In this document: piece by piece, positions 53,301-61,206 of the stretch | Layout of the letters: every line of letters begins with the position of its first letter | How positions within the stretch are numbered: position 1 is the first letter of the stretch | Assembly: GCA_964349355.1 (NCBI GenBank) | Contig: CAYGFZ010000002.1 | Span: 1-64,000 of the forward strand | Direction of reading: 5' to 3' | Length of the DNA: 64,000 nt | From: JAUVXE01 sp964349355 | Lineage (GTDB): Bacteria; Actinomycetota; Coriobacteriia; Anaerosomatales; SLCP01 | Notes under the pieces: model-generated | What the model saw: the letters and a program-made list of their open reading frames with translations, nothing else | Database searches by the model: none | Told to the model about the DNA's origin: nothing | Translations under genes and position numbers: made by a program

Positions 53301-53929
53301 GATGCCTGACGCTGAAGAGGACGTAGTTGGCGATCGATCTCGCTCGTGATGTCGCGCGCCCGTTCGAGATGGGCGTCCATGCCGCTCAACTTGCGGACGG
53401 CACGCTCCCGGCGCTTCTTGTGCTTCAAAACGCCGGCAGCCTCTTCGATCAGCTGGCGGCGCTCCTCGGGGCGAGAGTTGAGCACCTCGTCGAGTCTTCC
53501 CTGACTGATGATCGAGTGCGTATCCCGACCCAGGCCCGTATCGTGAAGGAGCTCATGGACGTCCATGAGGCGACAGGGCGTCTGGTTGACGAGGTACTCG
53601 CTCTCGCCATTGCGAAACATCCGGCGCGTAATGGTGACCTCGTTGAACTCGATCGGCAGGGTGCCGTCAGAGTTGTCGAGAACCAGGTCGACCTCGGCGA
53701 CACCGACCGGCTGACGCGCCGCCGAGCCTGCGAAGATGACATCCTCCATCGCCTGGCCACGTAGTGACTTGGCAGACTGCTCGCCCAGAACCCACAGGAT
53801 CGCATCAGAGATGTTCGACTTGCCCGATCCGTTGGGTCCGACGACGACCGTGACCCCAGGTTCGAGGCTGAGAACGGTACGGTCCGCAAACGACTTGAAA
53901 CCCTTGAGTATGAGCGATTTGAGGTACAA
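50366..53929 (-). CDS. smc: Chromosome partition protein SMC
   Basis: SMC is the ATPase core of condensin that organises newly replicated chromosomes. The 1187 residues show the N-terminal head with P-loop GPNGSGKS at 31-38, two long coiled coils, a central hinge (about 500-650), and the C-terminal head with LMSGGEKSLTALALLFA and FYVLDEVEAALDD. The start is TTG at 53929: it gives (M)YLKSLILKGFKSFA, the family N-terminus, with GGGAGG 9 bases upstream. scpA and scpB are not in the window. Confidence 0.97.
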   Translation of the reverse strand: MYLKSLILKGFKSFADRTVLSLEPGVTVVVGPNGSGKSNISDAILWVLGEQSAKSLRGQAMEDVIFAGSAARQPVGVAEVDLVLDNSDGTLPIEFNEVTITRRMFRNGESEYLVNQTPCRLMDVHELLHDTGLGRDTHSIISQGRLDEVLNSRPEERRQLIEEAAGVLKHKKRRERAVRKLSGMDAHLERARDITSEIDRQLRPLQRQASRAAQHAEIRDQLAEIESSLAVDDLRRLQAEWESVSKREKEQDAEIELARYRLAEKERELAKFQSLLEEKGLFVGDLSEQRRRLQSVLERLNSGLLLLEEKGKNLIERLSELRAKLHNAESRTTTRNAELERLATERAETDGRLKAHYGQLVELRREAETSKKERLAADEGVVTLNAEIRRARKESDDLRVELGGHEHAVASFTLEMEMLTERLASVKEQRTGVASTLSTRRTRLDQLELELSRARKERALADSDVDKRVRVLESRRKDLAAVRERLSAARAEGRALGEVDRAFESASPALAWALSRERDLGGLQGTLAGSIGVPERYERLLEHLLGTDLFALLVDDIETGARVALSALAESEGELSLVPIAGTAIPGREPAAAGTRLIDSMECDDVVRRALSALLGDVYVVDDLDLAVAAARSDVTGSRFATPDGAIVWPGGKLTIGRVVATDGAGVLERKRRITELEDELSALEVEVGDSEAVASTAEEALAAAQQDALELGQRIAQLAGEHDSLREELGRLEATLTGLDSERDRVIARQAELDVRLQKDAPTLDSAKTRIVALESEAADLDEALAVARERRDDLFRVEVDINERLSVCQVDIATVSEREVHLKRQISSITAELTDLDKTVVQAKDTEEALELLRERIQPVHDLYAALLERAEHWAMRLKDRARFEQADSESLRSTIHEAQEAVRLLQAAVDDRSSVMTDIRVDKGRLEVQVNAAVAHIVEEIGIPLERALEHDPIEDRVRAEDRVHSLRKKIENLGPVNPIAMQEFESLKERREFMASQVEDLVASRQSLQKVVAAIDRKIRDRFFETFEQVNDHFQEVFGMLFPGGHSSLELTEPDDPEATGVEVIAQPRGKKLLKMTLMSGGEKSLTALALLFAVYRTRPCPFYVLDEVEAALDDTNLRRFIGFTDGMRTHTQFIVVTHQRRTMEMADVLYGVSMQADGVSKVVSQKLDRVLAEEAPDEHAVV

Positions 53930-54000
53930 CGAACGCGGCCTCCCGGCGAGTGACTGCGGGTCGTCCGGGGTCCGGAGGACGCGCGTCTAAAACGTTGGTG

Positions 54001-54011
54001 ATTCTACCACA
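54001..54011 (-). promoter_or_regulatory. smc extended -10 promoter
   Basis: TGTGGTAGAAT on the minus strand gives TAGAAT (54001-54006) with TGTGG upstream, in the rnc-smc gap. It matches the rpsO and rpsB elements. The predicted start near 53994 leaves a 65-base leader. Confidence 0.6.
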
Positions 54012-54044
54012 GGCCCTGCGGCTAGAGTCCCGGTCATCGGGGAA

Positions 54045-54758
54045 TCACGAGGAGGTCAGCCGCTCCAGAGCCTCGGCCGCGGCCTGCATCTCGGCTTCCT
54101 TCTTCGTCGCGCCTACGCCCTTCCCCGCGACACTGCCTCCGATGGTGACCTCGGCAGTGAATCGACGATCATGGGGCGGCCCGTCCTCGGCGACGATCCT
54201 GTAGGTGGGCACGGCACCCTGAGCCTGGACGATCTCTTGCAGAGCAGACTTCGGGTGATCAGGAGCCGCAGTGCCGAGGTTTTCCGGGTCGATCCTGTTC
54301 CCGAGCGTCGAGACCACGAACGTCCGCGCAGCCGACAGGCCGGCATCGAGGTAAATGGCGCCCACGAGAGCCTCGTAGACGTTCTCTAGAGCCGATCGCC
54401 GACCGCGAGACCCCGTTCCCTGCTCCGATTTGCCCATGCGCATGACGTCGCCAAGACCAAGCGCGTCGGCAGTATCGGCGAGCGCACCACCGGAGACGAC
54501 CGATATTTTCAGCTTCGTCATCTCGCCTTCACCAAGATCGGGAAAGCGGCTGTACAACTCCTCCACCACGACAAGGCCGAGAACCGCGTCGCCGAGGAAC
54601 TCCAGGCGCTCGTAGTCCCGAGAGCCCGAGGCGCCCTCGAAAGCGCTGGGATGTGTGAGTGCTCTGAGCAGCAGCGTGCGGTCGCTGAACCGGTGGGAGA
54701 CGATCTCCTCAGCAGCGGCGAGGCGGGACTCCTCTGACGAATGTCCGCCGGAGGGCAC
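54045..54758 (-). CDS. rnc: Ribonuclease III
   Basis: RNase III cleaves double-stranded RNA in rRNA and mRNA maturation. The signature ERLEFLGDAVL is at residues 50-60, the second acidic site is in ALVGAIYLDAG, and a C-terminal double-stranded RNA-binding domain ends the 237 residues. GTG at 54758 follows AGGGGAT and lies 2 bases after the fabF stop. The rnc-smc-ftsY order is conserved. Confidence 0.96.
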   Translation of the reverse strand: MPSGGHSSEESRLAAAEEIVSHRFSDRTLLLRALTHPSAFEGASGSRDYERLEFLGDAVLGLVVVEELYSRFPDLGEGEMTKLKISVVSGGALADTADALGLGDVMRMGKSEQGTGSRGRRSALENVYEALVGAIYLDAGLSAARTFVVSTLGNRIDPENLGTAAPDHPKSALQEIVQAQGAVPTYRIVAEDGPPHDRRFTAEVTIGGSVAGKGVGATKKEAEMQAAAEALERLTSS

Positions 54759-54760
54759 TG

Positions 54761-55987
54761 CTATCCCCTGGTCATGACGATCGTGGCGTTGTGGCCCCCG
54801 AAACCGAACGAGTTGCTCATGACCGCATCGACATGCGCCGGGCGTGCGGTATGCGCGACGTAGTCGAGGTCGCACTCCGGATCAGGTTCGTCGAGGTTGA
54901 TGGTGGGCGGCAGGAGATCATGGGTCAGGACGAGCGCACATGCAACGGCCTCAACTGCACCGGCTCCCCCGAGAAGATGACCTGTCATCGACTTGGTCGA
55001 GGAGACCGGAGGCGAGTTCTCTCCGAAGACCGCCTTTACCGCGCGTGTCTCTATGACGTCGCCCTGGGGCGTCGAGGTCCCGTGTGCGTTGATGTAGCCG
55101 ATGTCGGCGGGTGCGAGGCCGGCACGGGCCAGAGCGTGGCGCATAGCGCGAATGGCGCCGTCTCCGTCAGGCTCCGGTGCGGTGATGTGGTACGCATCAG
55201 CAGTCGCACCGTAACCGGAGAGTTCGCCGTAGATGCACGCACCGCGCGCGACAGCGCGCTCCCACTCCTCGAGTACGAGTATGCCAGCACCCTCCCCCAT
55301 CACGAACCCGTCGCGTGCGACATCGAACGGGCGCGACGCGCGCTGAGGATCGTCGTTGCGCGTCGAAAGAGCCCTGGCTGCCGCGAAGCCGGCGATCCCC
55401 AGGGGGGTGATCGCGGCGTCGACTCCGCCGGCTACGACGACGTCGGCCTGTCCCCGAACGATCGCCTCGGCCCCCTCACCGATCGCGTGCGTACCGGTCG
55501 CACAGGCCGAGACGGGTGCGTAGTTGATCCCCTTCGCGCCGATTCGGATCGAAATGAGCCCGGCAGCGAGGTCGACGATCATCATCGGCACTACGAAGGG
55601 GCTGACCTTGCGTGGTCCGCCTTCGAGGAGTCGCTGCTTCTGCTCCTCCATCGCGTGCAGCCCGCCTATACCCGAGCCTACGATGACGCCGACCCGGTCC
55701 GCCTCGTCGTCGTCGAACTGAAGTCGGGCGTCTGCAACCGCTTCCAGCGCAGCGCCGACGGCGAACTGCTGGAAACGGGCCATCCGGCGGGCCTCTTTGG
55801 CGTCAAGGAAGGAGAGTGGATCGAAGTCGTCCACGCTCGCAGCAAAGCGCGTAGAGTACTCGGCGGCATCGAACTGCGTGATCGGTCCGACCCCGGAGCG
55901 GCCTGCTGCAAGAGACTGCTGGAAGGTATCGATCCCGGTTCCGATCGGCGAGACGACGCCAAGACCGGTGATGGCTACTCTTCTCAC
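54761..55987 (-). CDS. fabF: Beta-ketoacyl-ACP synthase II (FabF)
   Basis: FabF elongates acyl chains with malonyl-ACP. The catalytic triad is visible: C162 in SACATG, His in INAHGTSTPQGD and His in TGHLLGGAGAVEA. GTG at 55987 gives the family start RRVAITGLGVVSPIG with GAGGAGG 7 bases upstream; an earlier GTG at 55993 overlaps the previous stop. The product is 408 residues. Confidence 0.97.
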   Translation of the reverse strand: MRRVAITGLGVVSPIGTGIDTFQQSLAAGRSGVGPITQFDAAEYSTRFAASVDDFDPLSFLDAKEARRMARFQQFAVGAALEAVADARLQFDDDEADRVGVIVGSGIGGLHAMEEQKQRLLEGGPRKVSPFVVPMMIVDLAAGLISIRIGAKGINYAPVSACATGTHAIGEGAEAIVRGQADVVVAGGVDAAITPLGIAGFAAARALSTRNDDPQRASRPFDVARDGFVMGEGAGILVLEEWERAVARGACIYGELSGYGATADAYHITAPEPDGDGAIRAMRHALARAGLAPADIGYINAHGTSTPQGDVIETRAVKAVFGENSPPVSSTKSMTGHLLGGAGAVEAVACALVLTHDLLPPTINLDEPDPECDLDYVAHTARPAHVDAVMSNSFGFGGHNATIVMTRG

Positions 55988-55989
55988 GC

Positions 55990-56952
55990 TCACCCCTCCT
56001 CGCTCATGGCGACGCGCCATTCGGTCTCAAGACGCGTCATCAACTCGGCCACGCTCAAAACATCGTGGATACGGGCTGCCGAGCTGCCGGCGAAGATCAG
56101 TCCGTCGACGACATCGCCCTCCTGAGCGCGGATGAGCTGATCCATGATGCAGTACTCCTTGCCGCACTTCTTCAGGCACGAGATACACCGAGGGATCGCA
56201 GGTACGTCGCCGGAAGCGAGCCTGCGTGCAAACGGATTGTCGATGGCCCGACCCGGAAGGCCGACCGGGCTCTGCACTAAAACGATGTCGGAGTCTGCCG
56301 CGTCCACGTAGAGCTGCTTGAACGCGTCCGGGGCCGAAGACTCGATCGTCGCCGCGAACCGGGAGCCCATCTGGACCCCTGCGGCGCCCAGATCGAGGGT
56401 GCGCTTGATGTCGGAACCGGTGACGAGACCTCCGGCGCCGATGACCGGGATGTCGACCGATTCGACGATCTCGGGCAGCAGTTCGAGCATCGGCTGATCC
56501 GTACCGAGATGACCTCCGGCCTCCACACCCTCGACGACCACTGCCGACGCGCCGAACTTCTCGGAGAGACGGGCGACGCGCGCAGATCCCACTATCGGGA
56601 CGATCGGAACCCCCGCTTCCCGGCCCCACGTGAAGACATCCCGCGAGAATCCAGCACCGGCCACGATCACATCCGTCCCGCTGGCGATGGCTGCATGCAC
56701 GAGCTCCTTGAACTGTCTGACGGCGACCATGATGTTCACGCCGACGATCCCGTCGGTCTGCGACTTGGCCACGCGCAACTGCTCGGTGAGTTCGTCAGGG
56801 CTGAGTCCTGAGCCCGCGATGAGCCCGACACCTCCAGCACGGGCTACGGCCGCGGCAAGCGGGGCGAGTGAGATACGCACCGCCATCCCGCCCTGAACGA
56901 TGGGCAGCCGGGCGGTCTTTTCGCCGATGGTCAGCGATGGCATATCGGGCAC
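55990..56952 (-). CDS. FabK-like / nitronate monooxygenase family flavoprotein
   Basis: A 320-residue TIM-barrel FMN protein related to FabK and 2-nitropropane dioxygenases: PIVQGGMAVRISLAPLAAAV, EGVEAGGHLGTD and VIGAGGLVTG. It carries four cysteines (256, 259, 263, 268; RCISCLKKCGKEYC), which FabK proper lacks, possibly an Fe-S or zinc site. It could be an enoyl reductase variant or a detoxifying oxidoreductase. GTG at 56952 has GGAGG at 8 bases. It lies between acpP and fabF, so a lipid role is likely. Confidence 0.85.
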   Translation of the reverse strand: MPDMPSLTIGEKTARLPIVQGGMAVRISLAPLAAAVARAGGVGLIAGSGLSPDELTEQLRVAKSQTDGIVGVNIMVAVRQFKELVHAAIASGTDVIVAGAGFSRDVFTWGREAGVPIVPIVGSARVARLSEKFGASAVVVEGVEAGGHLGTDQPMLELLPEIVESVDIPVIGAGGLVTGSDIKRTLDLGAAGVQMGSRFAATIESSAPDAFKQLYVDAADSDIVLVQSPVGLPGRAIDNPFARRLASGDVPAIPRCISCLKKCGKEYCIMDQLIRAQEGDVVDGLIFAGSSAARIHDVLSVAELMTRLETEWRVAMSEEG

Positions 56953-56990
56953 GGCACGTGCCTCCATTCGGCTGCTCGTGGTACACGGTA

Positions 56991-57028
56991 CCCCGGGTGC
57001 GCCGCCCGAAGGATCGACACACCCGGGG
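56991..57028 (-). other. Inverted repeat between acpP and the FabK-like gene
   Basis: CCCCGGGTG (56991-56999) and CACCCGGGG (57020-57028) can form a 9-base-pair stem with a 20-base loop. No U-run follows. It may lower transcription after acpP, which usually needs higher expression than its neighbours, or stabilise the acpP mRNA end. Confidence 0.45.
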
Positions 57029-57041
57029 CCAGGTGCAACTG

Positions 57042-57281
57042 TCAGGCGTTCGCCTCCACGTAAGCGACAGCGTCGCCGACGCTCTTGATCGACTCGACAT
57101 CCTCGTCGGGGATCGATATCCCGAACTCGGACTCGAGCGCCATGACGAGTTCGACGAGGTCGAGCGAGTCAGCGCCCAGATCGTCTATGAACGATGCCTC
57201 CTCGGTCACGTCGTCGCGCTCGACATTGAGCTGGTCGACGATGACCTCGGTCACCTTCTCAAGAATCTCTTCTCTTTCCAT
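57042..57281 (-). CDS. acpP: Acyl carrier protein
   Basis: ACP carries growing acyl chains on a phosphopantetheine arm attached to S39 in LGADSLDLVE. The 79-residue acidic protein fits exactly. ATG at 57281 is chosen for the family start MEREEILEKV; a GTG at 57293 would abut the AAGGAGGT ribosome site. The 4'-phosphopantetheine arm comes from coenzyme A, whose synthesis gene coaD ends the window. Confidence 0.97.
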   Translation of the reverse strand: MEREEILEKVTEVIVDQLNVERDDVTEEASFIDDLGADSLDLVELVMALESEFGISIPDEDVESIKSVGDAVAYVEANA

Positions 57282-57335
57282 GTGTCCTACCACACCTCCT
57301 TCCGAGGGGGCCTGGCGGGCAGTCCGCCGGTCACT

Positions 57336-58085
57336 TTAGACGAACGTCATGCCCCCGTCGACTGCGAGGACCTGACCGGTGATGTATCGGGCCTCGTCGG
57401 AGGCGAGAAACGCGACTGCGGCGGCGACGTCTGCGGGCGTGCCAAATGTACCCATGGCGATCTGTGATCGCGCAGCTTCGCAGACGGCCGGCGGGAGAGC
57501 CGAGGTCATATCGGTCTCGATGAATCCGGGAGCGATCGCGTTGGCGCGAACCGAACGCGACGCGAGTTCCCGGGCTACCGATTTCGTCAGGCCGATGAGC
57601 CCGGCCTTGGCAGCGGCATAGTTTGCCTGTCCCGCATTACCCGAGATACCCACGACCGAGGAGATATTGATGATCGAACCGCTCCTGGCTCGCATCATCA
57701 CTTTGGCTGCAGCCCTGGTCATCGAGAACGCGCCGGTGAGATTGGTGCGCAACACCGCGTCCCAGTCCTCATCTGACATACGGACAAGAAGCCCGTCGCG
57801 TGTGATGCCTGCGTTGTTGACAAGGATGTCTAGACCGCCAAATCGTGTGACGACATCCTCGACGAGTGCGGAGCACGCCGGGGGCTGTGAGATGTCTGCC
57901 TGGATCGCAACGGCAGACCCCCCTTGCTGCTCGATGTCTGAAACGACTGAAGCGGCTGCGTCAACGCTGCCGGAATAGTTGACAGCGACTGTAGCGCCTC
58001 GAGCGGCAAGAACGCGTGCGATCTCAGCCCCGATACCACGGGAGCCTCCGGTCACGAGCGCTATCTTCCCCTGCAACGTGTTCAT
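57336..58085 (-). CDS. fabG: 3-oxoacyl-ACP reductase FabG
   Basis: FabG reduces beta-ketoacyl-ACP with NADPH. The Rossmann motif TGGSRGIGAEIA, NNAG, S142/S143, Y156 and K160 (NYAAAKAG) are in place, and the C-terminus is the typical VLAVDGGMTFV. It has 249 residues. ATG at 58085 overlaps the fabD stop (ATGA) with GAGGAGG at 7 bases. Confidence 0.97.
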   Translation of the reverse strand: MNTLQGKIALVTGGSRGIGAEIARVLAARGATVAVNYSGSVDAAASVVSDIEQQGGSAVAIQADISQPPACSALVEDVVTRFGGLDILVNNAGITRDGLLVRMSDEDWDAVLRTNLTGAFSMTRAAAKVMMRARSGSIINISSVVGISGNAGQANYAAAKAGLIGLTKSVARELASRSVRANAIAPGFIETDMTSALPPAVCEAARSQIAMGTFGTPADVAAAVAFLASDEARYITGQVLAVDGGMTFV

Positions 58086-59151
58086 CGCAAGACCTCCTCG
58101 ACGAGTGCTTCGAGCCCGATCTCCTCGACGCTGACCGCGGCGATACCCTCGATACGACGAGCAAGACCGCGCAGGACCGTTCCAGGGCCTGNNNNNNNNN
58201 NNNNNNNNNNNNNNNNNNNNNNNNNNNNNNNNNNNNNNNNNNNNNNNNNNNNNNNNNNNNNNNNNNNNNNNNNNNNNNNNNNNNNNNNNNNGCGGCGATA
58301 CCCTCGATACGACGAGCAAGACCGCGCAGGACCGTTCCAGGGCCTGACTCGACGGCAGTGATGGGAGCACGCCCGGCGAGGAATCGCATGGTCTCGGTCC
58401 ATCGAACGGGTGATGAGATCTGCCCGAGCAACGCGGCACGGATCTCCTCGGCGGATGTCGTAGGGGTCGGCCGGGTGTTTTGGAGAACAGGAATGGCGGC
58501 GTCTGCCATCTCGGTGTGGACGATGATGGATGCGAACGCATCAGCAGCCGGCTGCATGAGCGGCGAGTGGAACGGGCCGCCGACATCCAGCCGGACGACC
58601 CTTCGGGCACCTGCTTGCTGAAGTGCTGCAGTAGCCATCTCGATCCCGGGAGCAGCACCAGAGATGACGATCTGACCGGGAGCGTTGTCGTTGGCGACCC
58701 AGACGTCGGCGATCCCGTCGAGCGCCGCTGACACGATATCGGCATCGAGGCCGAGCACGGCAGCCATCCCTCCAGATGTCTTGGCCGCCGTCTCTGACAT
58801 GATGCGAGCACGCTCGCACACCAACTCAAGCCCTGCCTCAGGCGAGAACACGCCCGCAACAGCAAGTGCAGCGAGTTCGCCGAGACTGTGTCCCGCGACG
58901 TAGCCGGGGGAGACGCCGACGTCCAGAAGGGCCCTCCCCCACGCCCAGTCGGCGAGATAGAGAAGTGGCTGCGCGACCCGTGTGTCCACCAACTCAGATG
59001 GAGGACCCTCGGAGGCGACACGTCTCAGTGAGCTTCCGGTGAGGGCCTCGGCGGCGTCAAGAAGCCGCACGAGGGCGTCTGTCTCGGGCACCGCATCGAT
59101 CATGCCGGGTCGCTGCGAACCCTGACCTGGAAAGAGTAGTACGACCTGCAT
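58082..59151 (-). CDS. fabD: Malonyl-CoA--ACP transacylase FabD, split by a false N gap
   Basis: FabD loads malonyl groups onto ACP. Ser89 in AGHSLGELAAL and His in GGPFHSPLM are present, and it begins MQVVLLFPGQGSQRPGM. As printed the frame is broken by 100 N and a 55-base duplication. Removing N plus one copy (155 bases) restores a single 304-residue frame ending IEGIAAVSVEEIGLEALVEE and overlapping fabG. So the gene is intact. ATG at 59151 has GGAGG at 10 bases; a GTG at 59160 overlaps the fabK stop. Confidence 0.93.
58137..58191. repeat. First copy of a 55-bp contig-end duplication
   Basis: This 55-base segment ends at the N run and is identical to 58292-58346 on the other side. It is an overlap between two assembly contigs, not a biological repeat. 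Confidence 0.95.
58192..58291. other. Assembly gap of 100 N inside fabD (artefact)
   Basis: Exactly 100 N, a placeholder length. Both flanks carry the same 55 bases, so the true distance is negative and nothing is missing. Confidence 0.95.
58292..58346. repeat. Second copy of the 55-bp contig-end duplication
   Basis: Identical to 58137-58191. The exact 55-base overlap is a common k-mer length in de Bruijn graph assemblers. Confidence 0.95.
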
Positions 59152-59156
59152 ATCGA

Positions 59157-60113
59157 TCACGCCTCCGTGCCGAGGTAGGTCCTCGACATGCGAGATATCA
59201 CTTCCACGGCCTCCAAGACAATCTCGTCGATGATCTCCGCTGCAGGCTTAACGCAGTCGACCATCGCGGCGGACTGACCCGCCATCAGGCTACCCATTTC
59301 CAGATCACCCTCACGCATGCACAGTGCGAGCTTGCCTGCACCGAGCCGTTCAATCTCCTCAGGTCGATTCTCCCGGTCGAGTTCTGCGATCATCTTCGCG
59401 AGCTTGTTCTTGATGACGCGCACCGGATGGCCGGTGGAAAGTCCGGTGATGACGGTGTCACGGTCGCGAGCCTTGATGATGCGTGCCTTGACGTCGGCGT
59501 GGATCGTGCACTCGGTCGCACACATGAACCGGGTCCCGAGTTGTGCACCCTCTGCTCCGAGGGCGAACGCTGCTGCGATACCGCGGCCGTCTGCTATGCC
59601 GCCAGCTGCGACTACGGGGACGCTTAAAGCGTCAACGAGCTGGGGAACGAGGACCATCGTGGTCAGATCGCCGATGTGTCCCCCGGCCTCCATGCCCTCG
59701 CCGATGATCGCGTCAGCACCGATCGATTCAAGTCGTTTAGCGAGCGCGACCGACGGGGCGATCGGAAGGACTTTGATGCCGCGATCCTGTAGCGCGCTCA
59801 TGTACTTGCCGGGATTGCCTGCCCCCGTCGTGACGGCGCTGACACCCTCTTCCAGCACCATTGCGACGAGCTCGTCGATATGCGGGGTCATCAGCATCAG
59901 GTTCACGCCGAAGGGGTGGTCCGTCAGCTCTTTGGCGAGGCGTACCTGGTCGCGGAGAAGTTCGGTGGGCATGTGGCCCGCGCCGATGACTCCGAGTCCG
60001 CCCGCGTTACTGACGGCGGCTGCGAGTTCTGCGGTGGCAGTCCACGCCATGCCACCCTGGATCACGGGATGCTCTATTTCGAGCAGCTCGGTGATACGGG
60101 TCCGAAGGGCCAT
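59157..60113 (-). CDS. fabK: Enoyl-ACP reductase FabK
   Basis: FabK is the FMN-dependent enoyl reductase that finishes each fatty-acid cycle in bacteria lacking FabI. It shows RITELLEIEHPVIQGGMAW, GGLGVIGAGH, GEGMEAGGHIGD and the C-terminal GSLMAGQSAAMV typical of FabK. The 318 residues start at ATG 60113, directly after the fabH stop. The separate FabK-like gene at 55990 has extra cysteines and is a distant paralogue. Confidence 0.94.
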   Translation of the reverse strand: MALRTRITELLEIEHPVIQGGMAWTATAELAAAVSNAGGLGVIGAGHMPTELLRDQVRLAKELTDHPFGVNLMLMTPHIDELVAMVLEEGVSAVTTGAGNPGKYMSALQDRGIKVLPIAPSVALAKRLESIGADAIIGEGMEAGGHIGDLTTMVLVPQLVDALSVPVVAAGGIADGRGIAAAFALGAEGAQLGTRFMCATECTIHADVKARIIKARDRDTVITGLSTGHPVRVIKNKLAKMIAELDRENRPEEIERLGAGKLALCMREGDLEMGSLMAGQSAAMVDCVKPAAEIIDEIVLEAVEVISRMSRTYLGTEA

Positions 60114-61118
60114 CTACGTCTCCTTGGTCGTTCGGGCCTTTGTCCAGCGGATCACGGCCGCACCCCATGTGAGCCCGGCTCCAAAACCGACCAGCGCGAT
60201 GAGGTCTCCGGGGGCGAGTCGACCGCTAGTATACAGGTCGTCGAGGGCCAGAGGTATGGAGGCGGCCGACGTGTTGCCCGTGCGGCGGACATGGCTGAAA
60301 ACCCTGTCCGGATCGATCCCGAGCCTCTCACCGACGGTGTCGAGTATGCGTTGGTTCGCCTGGTGCGGCACGAGCCAGTCCAGGTCATCCACGGTGTGCC
60401 CGCTCGACTCGAGTGCCTGAAGCGCCGCTGCGGGTATCACTTTGACAGCGAAGCGGTAGACCTCGTTGCCGTTCATCGTGAGGTACTGCTGCTTTGCGGC
60501 CAGGCGTTCCGGGGTAGCAGGGGCCGCACTTCCGCCTGCAGCGATCTTTAGAAGGTCGGCTCCGGACCCGTCGGCTCCCAGCGTGATTCCCAAGACGCCC
60601 GGCTCGGTCGACTCTTCGAGTACGACCGCACCCGCACCATCTCCGAAAAGTACACACGTCGAGCGATCGGTGAAGTCAATGTGACGCGTGAGCGCGTCGG
60701 CTCCCACGACGACGACCCGTTTCGCGCGACCCGCTTCGATGGCGGAGCTGGCGACATGGAGCGCGTAGGGGAAGCCGGAACATGCAGCATTGACATCGAA
60801 TGCGGGACACGACATGCCGAGGCGCGCCTGAACGAGACATGCGGTCGCTGGAAGGATCATGTCAGGACTGGACGTACCTACCACGAGAAGATCGATGCCG
60901 GAGGGCGCCACTCCGGCGTCAGTGAGTGCCCTTTCTACCGCGACGACGGCTAGATCCGACGTCGCCTCGCCCTCGGCTGCCAAGCGTCGCTCACTGATCC
61001 CCGTGCGGGAGAATATCCAGTCGTCGGAGGTGTCGACCAGACTCTCCATCTCGGCGTTCGACAGAACACGGGACGGAAGATATGAGCCGATGCCTATGAT
61101 ACGGGCGGCGGGTGTCAT
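60114..61118 (-). CDS. fabH: Beta-ketoacyl-ACP synthase III (FabH)
   Basis: FabH starts fatty-acid chains by condensing an acyl-CoA with malonyl-ACP, and so sets straight or branched primers. C113 in NAACSGF, His in PHQANQRI and Asn in GNTSAASIP form the triad. It has 334 residues. GGAG lies 11 bases before ATG 61118. The plsX-fabH-fabD-fabG-acpP order is highly conserved. Confidence 0.97.
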   Translation of the reverse strand: MTPAARIIGIGSYLPSRVLSNAEMESLVDTSDDWIFSRTGISERRLAAEGEATSDLAVVAVERALTDAGVAPSGIDLLVVGTSSPDMILPATACLVQARLGMSCPAFDVNAACSGFPYALHVASSAIEAGRAKRVVVVGADALTRHIDFTDRSTCVLFGDGAGAVVLEESTEPGVLGITLGADGSGADLLKIAAGGSAAPATPERLAAKQQYLTMNGNEVYRFAVKVIPAAALQALESSGHTVDDLDWLVPHQANQRILDTVGERLGIDPDRVFSHVRRTGNTSAASIPLALDDLYTSGRLAPGDLIALVGFGAGLTWGAAVIRWTKARTTKET

Positions 61119-61206
61119 CAGGGCTTGGTCTCCTAAGAGGTCACCATCCCGAGCGGGATGTCCGAGTAGTGTACATGCGAAGGGGTCGAGAGCATAGGGC
61201 GGATAC

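Noticed and set aside
54791..56125. 444-codon plus-strand frame opposite fabF
   Set aside because: Fully antisense to fabF and the FabK-like gene, both of which have intact motifs; no domain is recognisable.
58137..58346. Genuine 55-bp direct repeat or insertion target duplication
   Set aside because: Both copies abut a 100-N placeholder and merging them restores fabD exactly, which points to contig overlap.
57336..59021. 561-codon minus-strand frame joining fabG with sequence across the N run
   Set aside because: Chimera produced by reading through 100 N in the wrong frame; the real fabG starts at 58085.
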